Of a stretch of DNA of 64,000 bases, positions 58,037-64,000 are shown piece after piece. The DNA comes from Gammaproteobacteria bacterium. Its GTDB lineage: Bacteria > Pseudomonadota > Gammaproteobacteria > JASBUN01. The stretch is from the NCBI GenBank assembly GCA_030147845.1, contig JASBUN010000035.1:42105-106104 (forward strand), in the 5' to 3' direction. Below the pieces are notes generated by a model. The model saw only the letters and a list, made by a program, of their open reading frames with translations. It searched no databases and was not told the DNA's origin. The number at the start of each line of letters is the position of its first letter. Position 1 is the stretch's first letter. Position numbers and translations under genes: made by a program.

Positions 58037-61000
58037 ATGCTAAATGCACTCGTTGAAGCGTCTCTACGCTACAAATTTTTGGTGATCATCGCCTTTTTGG
58101 TAGTCGGGTTTCTCGGCTGGCGGGCAGTGAGCACGATTCCTATCGACGCCTTTCCCGACGTCACGCCGGTGCAGGTCAACATCTACACGGAGTCACCGGG
58201 GCTTGCGGCCGAGGACGTCGAACAGTTGCTCTCCTTCCCGGTGGAGTCCGGCATGGCCGGTCTGCCCGGCGTGACGGAGATCCGTTCGGTTAGCCTATTT
58301 GGCCTGTCCTATGTTTCGATCTACTTCGAGGACAACACGGACATCTACTTCGCCCGTCGCCTGGTGATGGAGCGTCTGCAAGAGGTCGGCGACCGGATTC
58401 CGGCCGGCTATGGAAAACCGGTAATGGGGCCGAACACATCCGGCTTAGGTCAAGTGTTTTGGTACACGGTTGAGCGTGCCGACGAAAAGCTTAAATCGGG
58501 CTTAACCGATATGGATTTACGCACCCTACAAGATTGGACCGTGCGCTTGATTCTGCGTACCGCTCCGGGTGTCGACGATGTCATGTCGTGGGGTGGACAG
58601 GAACGCCAATACCAAGTGGTTATCGACCCTTTGCGTTTAATAAAATACGACCTTACCTACAAAGACGTCATGGCCGTCATCGAAAGTAATAACCGCCAGG
58701 TCGGCGGTCAGTATGTCAATTTAGGTCCGGAACAATATCTCGTTCGTGGTCTGGGTTTGGTGGCGGGCGAGCGCGATATCGGCAACATCATGATCAAGGC
58801 AGTTGATGGTACGCCGGTGTATCTTCGTGATATCGCCCGCATCAAGCAGGCTCCCGCGCTGCGGTTTGGCGCGGTAACCCGTGATGGCAAGGAGGTCGTG
58901 ATGGGCATGGCGTTGGCACGTATCGGTGCCAATGCCGCTGACGTCGTCGATGGGGTCAAGAAAAAAACAGCCATCGTCCAGTCTGCGCTGCCTGACGGCG
59001 TAAAGATCAAGCCGATTTATGAGCGTACTGCCCTGGTGGAGAAGGCCGTCAGCACTGCTGAGCGGGCTCTGATTGAAGGTTCGATCTTGGTGGCGATCGT
59101 CCTGTTCCTGTTTCTCGGTGAATTGCGTTCGGCGCTGGTGGTCATCGCTGCACTGCCCATGGCCATGTTGATCGCCTTCATCTTTATGGGTGAGGCGGGG
59201 CTGTCGGCCAACCTCATGTCGTTGGCGGGGCTCGCCATTGGTATCGGCATGATGGTCGACGGCGCAGTCGTAATGACCGAGAACGCCTTCCGCATCATGG
59301 CGGAGTGGCGCGAGAAGGGCGAAAAGGTCAACCGTACCGCCGCGGTGCTGACCGCAGCGCGCGAAGTAGCCAATCCCATCGCCTTCGCCATTCTCATCAT
59401 CATCGTGGTGTTCCTGCCGCTGTTCAGTTTACAGGGTCTTGAAGGCAAGCTGTTCAAGCCCATGGCCTTCAACATCAGTTTCGCCATGGCGGGTTCGCTG
59501 CTGCTGACTTTGACGCTCATCCCGGTGCTGGCGGCGATCATCCTCAAGCCCAAGGAGGAACGCGACACCCTGCTGGTGCGCTGGATCAAGCGCGGTTACC
59601 TGCCGCTGTTGGCCTGGTCGCTGGCACACAAAAAGACGGTGGTGATCTCGGCAATCGTACTGTTGATGGGCAGCCTGGCGCTGTTCCCACTCCTTGGCAA
59701 GGAGTTCATGCCCACGCTGCAGGAAGGATCCATCATGTGGCGCGTGACCTCCATCCCATCCACTTCGCTGGACCAGTCCATCGAAATCTCCAAAAAAATC
59801 GAGAAGGTCCTGGGCGAGTTTCCGGAGGTGGAGACCACCCTCGCCATGATCGGCCGCGCCGAGAAGGGGGAGACTGCAGACGTCAACTATATGGAAATTT
59901 ACACTGCACTCAAGCCGAAGGACCAACGTACGCGATCGGTCACGGATTTGGCCGAGGCCATGCGCAAGAAGCTGGAGGCAACGGTGCCCACGGCGGTGGT
60001 CGCCTTCACCCAGCCGATCCAGATGCGCGTGGAGGAGTTGATCTCCGGCGTGCGCGCTACGCTGGCGGCCAAGCTGTACGGCCCTGATCTCAGTGAGCTG
60101 GATCGGCTTAGTGCGAAGATCAAGAACGCGCTGGCGAAGGTGCCGGGCGTGGCCGATTTGTCACTCGAGGCCAATATTGGCAAGCCGCAAATTCGCATCA
60201 AGGTGGACCGCGATGCGTTGGCCCGGTACGGGCTTAACGCTGACGATGTGCTGACCGTGGTGAGGACAGGCATCGGCAACCAGCCGGTCTCCACCCTCAT
60301 TGACGGCGTCAAGCGTTTCGACATCACGGCACGTATCCAGGATGCCTCCAAAGCGTCGGTGCAGGCGATCCGTGACATTCCTCTGCGCGCCGTCGGCGGC
60401 GCCATCGTGCCATTGGGAAAAGTAGCCGAGGTCACCACGGCTGAGGGCTACTCCTTCGTACGTCGGGAGCAGTTGCAGCGTTACGCTGTCATTCAAATGG
60501 ACGTAAAGGGCCGAGACGTGGACGGATTTGTCAAGGACGCCAACGCAGCGATCGCCGCGCAGGTAAAACTGCCGCCCGGCTATTGGGTTGTGTGGGGCGG
60601 GGCTTTCGAGAATCAGCAGCGCGCCTTGGCCCGTCTGTCCCTCATCGTGCCATTAACCATCCTCTTTATCTTCGTGCTGCTGTACACCGCGTTCAACTCG
60701 GTGAAGTTCGCCACGCTTATCATTGCCAACGTGCCCTTCGCTACCATTGGCGGGCTGGTGGCGTTGTTCATCAGCGGCCAGTATCTGTCGGTGCCTTCCG
60801 CGATCGGATTCATCGCGGTGTTTGGTGTGGCCATGTTGAACGGGATCGTGCTGATAAGCTTCATCAACGAGCAGCGCGAGAAAGGCCTTTCGGTTGGCGA
60901 AGCGGTGCGCAAGGGTTGTGAGCTTCGGCTGCGACCGGTGATGATGACCGCCAGTGTCGCCATTTTGGGCCTGATTCCGATGCTGCTCTCCAGCGGCGTG

Positions 61001-61129
61001 GGTGCCGAGACCCAACGGCCACTGGCAAGTGTCGTAGTCGGTGGTCTCATCACCTCCACCCTGCTCACATTGGTTCTGTTACCCGTCATCTATGAGTGGA
61101 TGGAAACCCGTAGGGAGAAATCACAATGA
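58037..61129 (+). CDS. czcA: RND inner-membrane efflux transporter, HME-type (CzcA-like)
   Basis: Proton-driven metal-efflux pump. 1030 residues, 12 helices expected. N-terminal helix DFAP-like IDAFPDVTPVQVNI is typical of heavy-metal RND proteins. In the transmembrane relay the segment reads GIGMMVDGAVVMTEN: D408 and E415 match CzcA, but the Asp402 of the CzcA DFG motif is replaced by Gly. That pattern resembles CusA/unclassified HME members more than zinc/cobalt CzcA, so the metal is not settled. AGGAG precedes the ATG. The 3' end overlaps the PII-like gene by four bases. Confidence 0.93.
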   Translation: MLNALVEASLRYKFLVIIAFLVVGFLGWRAVSTIPIDAFPDVTPVQVNIYTESPGLAAEDVEQLLSFPVESGMAGLPGVTEIRSVSLFGLSYVSIYFEDNTDIYFARRLVMERLQEVGDRIPAGYGKPVMGPNTSGLGQVFWYTVERADEKLKSGLTDMDLRTLQDWTVRLILRTAPGVDDVMSWGGQERQYQVVIDPLRLIKYDLTYKDVMAVIESNNRQVGGQYVNLGPEQYLVRGLGLVAGERDIGNIMIKAVDGTPVYLRDIARIKQAPALRFGAVTRDGKEVVMGMALARIGANAADVVDGVKKKTAIVQSALPDGVKIKPIYERTALVEKAVSTAERALIEGSILVAIVLFLFLGELRSALVVIAALPMAMLIAFIFMGEAGLSANLMSLAGLAIGIGMMVDGAVVMTENAFRIMAEWREKGEKVNRTAAVLTAAREVANPIAFAILIIIVVFLPLFSLQGLEGKLFKPMAFNISFAMAGSLLLTLTLIPVLAAIILKPKEERDTLLVRWIKRGYLPLLAWSLAHKKTVVISAIVLLMGSLALFPLLGKEFMPTLQEGSIMWRVTSIPSTSLDQSIEISKKIEKVLGEFPEVETTLAMIGRAEKGETADVNYMEIYTALKPKDQRTRSVTDLAEAMRKKLEATVPTAVVAFTQPIQMRVEELISGVRATLAAKLYGPDLSELDRLSAKIKNALAKVPGVADLSLEANIGKPQIRIKVDRDALARYGLNADDVLTVVRTGIGNQPVSTLIDGVKRFDITARIQDASKASVQAIRDIPLRAVGGAIVPLGKVAEVTTAEGYSFVRREQLQRYAVIQMDVKGRDVDGFVKDANAAIAAQVKLPPGYWVVWGGAFENQQRALARLSLIVPLTILFIFVLLYTAFNSVKFATLIIANVPFATIGGLVALFISGQYLSVPSAIGFIAVFGVAMLNGIVLISFINEQREKGLSVGEAVRKGCELRLRPVMMTASVAILGLIPMLLSSGVGAETQRPLASVVVGGLITSTLLTLVLLPVIYEWMETRREKSQ

Positions 61130-61443
61130 AAGAGATCAAGGCCTTTATTCACCGCAATCGCGCCGCCGACGTAATCCGCGCCCTCAAGGGCGCGGGCTTT
61201 ACCAGCCTCTCGCTAATCGACGTCAAGGGCATGCTGGCGGCGCTCGATACCCGGGAGCGTGAGTACTCCATCGAGCTTGGCGAAGAAACGATCACGGAGC
61301 TCAAGCTGGAACTGGTCTGCGAGGACGAGAACCGCGCCGCCGAGGCAGTGCACCTGATCCAGGAAAACGCCCGTACGGGTCAACCTGAGGCGGGCTGGAT
61401 CTATATCAGCGAGATCCAGGCGGCCCTGCCGATCAGCGGCTGA
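61126..61443 (+). CDS. PII-like protein of the metal-efflux-associated (PII-NG) group
   Basis: A 105-residue PII-fold protein. It starts KEIKAFIHRNRAADVIRALK, close to PII proteins, and has a T-loop region (about 34-54, DVKGMLAALDTREREYSIEL) that lacks the uridylylated Tyr motif, and a C-terminal ARTGQPEAGWIYISEI resembling the PII nucleotide-binding end. PII-type genes linked to CzcA-like efflux genes form a recognised group of unknown signal. ATGA overlap with the RND gene implies the protein acts on, or reports on, the pump. It could bind ATP/ADP or metal. Confidence 0.87.
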   Translation: MKEIKAFIHRNRAADVIRALKGAGFTSLSLIDVKGMLAALDTREREYSIELGEETITELKLELVCEDENRAAEAVHLIQENARTGQPEAGWIYISEIQAALPISG

Positions 61444-61475
61444 TGACGCGATGCACCGCGTAGCGGAAGAAGTGG

Positions 61476-61721
61476 ATGCGCGTTGTTTTGACCAAAATCG
61501 GTCGTGAGGCGTCGTTGTTCGTGGCGCCGTTATTAGAAGGGAGTGATGCAAGTTCTCCGGACGAGAGCGAGCGACCCGATGAGTCGTACCGGGCCGCATC
61601 CGAAGCAATCGCATGCGTTGAGCGATTGGTTGATAGCCAGGATACGATCGATACGGGGCTAATGTGGCATCCAAGCGAACGAGGAGGAAATGACGATGAG
61701 TCGAGCACGTTTTCGCGATGA
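61476..61721 (+). CDS. hypothetical small protein (doubtful)
   Basis: An 81-residue acidic frame, MRVVLTKIGREASLF..., with GGAAGA upstream of the ATG. Its last 26 bases overlap the next gene in another frame. No domain recognised. It may be real, because spacing (32 bases) fits the operon, but evidence is weak. Confidence 0.35.
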   Translation: MRVVLTKIGREASLFVAPLLEGSDASSPDESERPDESYRAASEAIACVERLVDSQDTIDTGLMWHPSERGGNDDESSTFSR

Positions 61722-61914
61722 CAGGGTGTTTCATGTGGATGACCCTTGGGGCGAGGTCGCCGGCTGGTACTTCGAAGTGCGCGAAGGTCAGCCGTGTGGT
61801 CCGTTCGCTAGTCGAAGACTGGCCGAGTCGGCACTCACAGATTATCTCGGCGGCGTGGCCCAAATGCTTCGACCGCCAGTCGCAAGGCGGACGCGCAAGC
61901 CCAACTCCCGCTAG
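61696..61914 (+). CDS. small DUF6316-like protein
   Basis: A 72-residue protein: HVDDPWGEVAGWYFEVREG then GPFASRRLAESALTDYL. The W-Y-F-x-x-R-E-G...GPF-x-S-x-x-x-A-E-x-A-L pattern matches a family of very small cytoplasmic proteins of unknown function (DUF6316-like). The ATG at 61696 is chosen because AGGAGG lies eight bases upstream; ATG 61690 is closer. Placed between the PII-like gene and the zinc-ribbon gene. Confidence 0.6.
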   Translation: MSRARFRDDRVFHVDDPWGEVAGWYFEVREGQPCGPFASRRLAESALTDYLGGVAQMLRPPVARRTRKPNSR

Positions 61915-62028
61915 CTATTCCGGGGACCATGTGCCAATTTCTGCACGGGGCAATGCTTGTCTGTGCACCTTAACGATTGGATGGTACACGCCCCCGTGTT
62001 GGAAAAACTCGAAGTCAGGAGGTGACTC

Positions 62029-62316
62029 ATGTCTTTTTTTAAGCACTTGATGCGCGGTTGGACCGGCATGGGTTACTCCGGCCACCAAGGCAAGCGGCGC
62101 TATGGGCATCATGGCAGTGACGGCTATGGTCTTGCATCGACGCAGGGACCAATCTGTGCGCAGTGTGGTGCTGGCAATGCCGCAGCGGCCCGCTTCTGTG
62201 CGCAATGCGGTGCTTCGCTGCAAGGAGCGACCTGTTCCGCCTGTGGGAAAGCGGTGCCGCCAGGCGCCCGATTCTGTCCGGGCTGCGGACACGCAGTAGG
62301 GACGGGATCGACGTGA
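62029..62316 (+). CDS. double zinc-ribbon small protein
   Basis: A 95-residue protein with four CxxC pairs: CAQCGAGN, CAQCGAS, CSACGKA and CPGCGHA, that is, two zinc ribbons in residues 40-90. The N terminus (1-40) is basic with Gly and His. Strong AGGAGGT precedes the ATG. The stop overlaps the P-type ATPase GTG start (GTGA, 62313-62316), so the two are translationally coupled. Role unknown; it may be a metal or protein-binding accessory of the ATPase. Confidence 0.8.
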   Translation: MSFFKHLMRGWTGMGYSGHQGKRRYGHHGSDGYGLASTQGPICAQCGAGNAAAARFCAQCGASLQGATCSACGKAVPPGARFCPGCGHAVGTGST

Positions 62317-64000
62317 GTGCGGAAACGCTGAGACTGGACCTGTCGCTGGCGCTGCCTGCGTTGCCCGACGAACGCGATGCCTGCGTCGAGCGCCTGACCG
62401 AATTACTGGAGGCTGAAGGATTGGGGAAGGCGCATGTCGTGGACAAAGACGGTACGGCGCGTTTGTGTCTGCACTATGATCCCGAGCGGTTCAGCGTCAG
62501 TCAGGTGCGCAGTCTGGTGCAGGCGGCCGGTGCCCGGATCGGCACGCGTTATCACCACGAAAGCCTGCGCATCGACGGCATGGATTGTCCCACCTGTGCG
62601 ACCGTGATTGAACATGCCCTGGGGCGCATGGACGGCGTGCTGGAGGCAGCGGTCAGTTACGGCGCGGAGCGGCTGCGTCTGGAGTTCGATACCGAAAAGA
62701 CTTCACTCGAAGCCGTGCAAGAACGCATCCGGGCACTTGGTTATGGGGTGATTGAAGAAGGTCAGGCACCGGGTTGGTGGGCCGAGCACCGTGAGCTGCT
62801 TCTGAGCCTGGCTGCCGGGCTGTTGCTGCTGGTCGGCTGGTTGCTGGAATTTACGGCGACACCCGCCGCACTGTCCCTGGCTCTGTTCGTCGGCGCCTAT
62901 ATCACAGGCGGCTTCTTCGCGCTGCGCGACGCCTGGAAGAGCCTGCGCCAGGGCCGTTTCGATATCGACACCCTGATGATCGTCGCCGCCGCCGGAGCGG
63001 CCGCACTCGGGGCCTGGGCCGAGGGCGCTTTGCTGTTGTTCCTGTTCAGCCTGGGCCATGCACTGGAACATACTGCCATGGGCCGTGCACGCCGCGCCAT
63101 CGAGGCGCTGGCGGAGCTGGCGCCGAAAATGGCGCTCGTGCGCCGCGACGGCGGGGAAGTGGAAGTGCCGGTGGAGGCGCTGGCGCGTGATGAGCGGGTC
63201 ATCGTCAAGCCCGGCCAGCGCATCCCCGCCGACGGCGAGGTGCTGGCCGGCGCCTCCGCCGTCGACCAGGCGTCCATTACCGGCGAGTCCATGCCCGTGG
63301 ACAAGCAGGCGGGCGATGCGGTGTTCGCCGGCACCGTCAACGGTGAGGCGACCCTGGAAATCCGGGTCACGCGGCTGGCCCGCGAAAGCACTCTGAGCCG
63401 CATGGTGAAGCTGGTCGCCGAAGCGGGCGCCCAGCGCTCGCCCACTCAGCGTTTCACCGAGCGTTTCGAACGCATCTTCGTGCCTGTGGTGCTGGTCGGT
63501 GCGGCTCTGCTCATCGCGATACCACCGCTGCTCGGCTTTCCGTTCGCCGAATCCTTCTACCGCGCCATGGCGGTGCTGGTGGCGGCCTCGCCCTGCGCGC
63601 TGGCTATCGCCACGCCGGCGGCGGTGCTGTCGGGGGTGGCGCGCGCGGCGCGCGGTGGGGTGCTGATCAAGGGCGGCGCGCACCTGGAGAACCTCGGCAC
63701 CCTGCGCGCCATCGCCTTCGACAAGACCGGCACCATCACCCGCGGCGAACCGGCGGTGACCGACGTGACGACCTTGGACGGCGATGAGGCCACGCTGCTC
63801 GCCACCGCCGCGGCGGTGGAGAGCCGCAGCGGCCATCCCCTGGCCCAAGCCATCGTCGCCGCCGCGCAGGCGCGGGATCTGCGCTGGGCCGAGGCCGGCG
63901 ATCTGGAGTCGGTGACCGGTAAGGGCGTGCGTGCACAACTCAACGGCGAGACCGTCAGTATCGGCAACCTGAAGTTGTTTGACGGCGTGGCGATTCCTGG
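62313..64000 (+). CDS. P1B-type heavy-metal-transporting ATPase (3' truncated by window edge)
   Basis: A cation-pumping P-type ATPase with 562 codons visible and no stop before the right edge. Residues 1-80 look like a degenerate ferredoxin-fold domain without CxxC; then a heavy-metal-associated domain with C92-P-T-C95 (GMDCPTC). Helices follow. The actuator TGES is near residue 324, the membrane metal-site motif is S426-P-C428 (AASPCALAI) and the phosphorylated Asp is D470 in DKTGT. SPC in place of CPC is characteristic of P1B-4 (cobalt/iron-type) pumps, which normally lack an N-terminal HMA. GTG start at 62313 overlaps the zinc-ribbon stop. The metal is uncertain. Confidence 0.92.
   Translation, partial: MSAETLRLDLSLALPALPDERDACVERLTELLEAEGLGKAHVVDKDGTARLCLHYDPERFSVSQVRSLVQAAGARIGTRYHHESLRIDGMDCPTCATVIEHALGRMDGVLEAAVSYGAERLRLEFDTEKTSLEAVQERIRALGYGVIEEGQAPGWWAEHRELLLSLAAGLLLLVGWLLEFTATPAALSLALFVGAYITGGFFALRDAWKSLRQGRFDIDTLMIVAAAGAAALGAWAEGALLLFLFSLGHALEHTAMGRARRAIEALAELAPKMALVRRDGGEVEVPVEALARDERVIVKPGQRIPADGEVLAGASAVDQASITGESMPVDKQAGDAVFAGTVNGEATLEIRVTRLARESTLSRMVKLVAEAGAQRSPTQRFTERFERIFVPVVLVGAALLIAIPPLLGFPFAESFYRAMAVLVAASPCALAIATPAAVLSGVARAARGGVLIKGGAHLENLGTLRAIAFDKTGTITRGEPAVTDVTTLDGDEATLLATAAAVESRSGHPLAQAIVAAAQARDLRWAEAGDLESVTGKGVRAQLNGETVSIGNLKLFDGVAIP

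Noticed and set aside
62703..63938. Minus-strand 411-codon frame at the right edge
   Set aside because: Antisense shadow of the P1B ATPase, whose plus-strand frame has HMA, SPC and DKTGT motifs but no stop before the edge.

Overview
The window is a GC-rich chromosomal segment from what is most likely an autotrophic gammaproteobacterium, probably a sulfur- or iron-oxidising chemolithotroph. The evidence is a form IA RuBisCO locus (cbbL-cbbS-cbbQ-cbbO followed by a CbbR-type regulator), a Calvin-cycle/glycolysis cluster (tkt-gap-pgk-pyk-fba), a bo3-type quinol oxidase operon, and a large copper/heavy-metal resistance region. No rRNA, tRNA, CRISPR array, transposase or phage gene was seen. The genus cannot be fixed from the sequence alone.

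Layout. 1-5 kb: end of a ChpA-type chemosensory kinase, then ChpB-like methylesterase and ChpC-like CheW protein (type IV pilus control). 5-13.6 kb, all on the minus strand: metK, an SAH riboswitch in front of ahcY, metF, a retropepsin-like protease, rimK, an aspartoacylase-family hydrolase, bioA and rsmE. This joins the activated-methyl cycle to protein glutamylation and biotin synthesis. 14.4-24.4 kb, plus strand: a GH15 glycosidase, then a tightly packed run of a thiamine-diphosphate oxidase, a mandelate-racemase-type enolase-superfamily enzyme, a large FAD/Fe-S dehydrogenase, an ASRT-family small-molecule-binding protein, a short-chain dehydrogenase and a redoxin. I read this run as an uncharacterised sugar-acid or hydroxy-acid oxidation pathway. 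24.8-32.2 kb: the central carbon cluster, closed by a strong terminator. 32.3-38.8 kb: an MFS symporter divergent from cyoABCD-surf1; the 5' end of cyoA has been tandemly duplicated. 38.8-43 kb: REP-like hairpins, a CPCC protein, purC, a hypothetical gene, and purE-purK.

43-49.7 kb holds the RuBisCO locus. The cbbL promoter region is AT-rich and carries two inverted repeats that are candidate operators. No carboxysome genes follow; the order matches the cbbQO-linked (form IAq) arrangement. 49.7-51 kb: a lipoprotein cytochrome c and a DsbA-fold protein.

51-64 kb is a metal-resistance region: a small Cys/His-rich exported protein, CopA multicopper oxidase, CopB, an exported cupredoxin, a second small Cys/His-rich protein, an RND efflux system (outer membrane, periplasmic and inner membrane parts) with an overlapping PII-like gene, small proteins including a double zinc ribbon, and a P1B-type ATPase that runs off the right edge. 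No metal-sensing regulator is seen in this region. The most unusual points are the PII-like gene tied to the RND pump, the HMA-plus-SPC P-type ATPase coupled to a zinc-ribbon gene, the 16-24 kb oxidation operon with an ASRT protein but no rhodopsin, and the duplicated cyoA leader.
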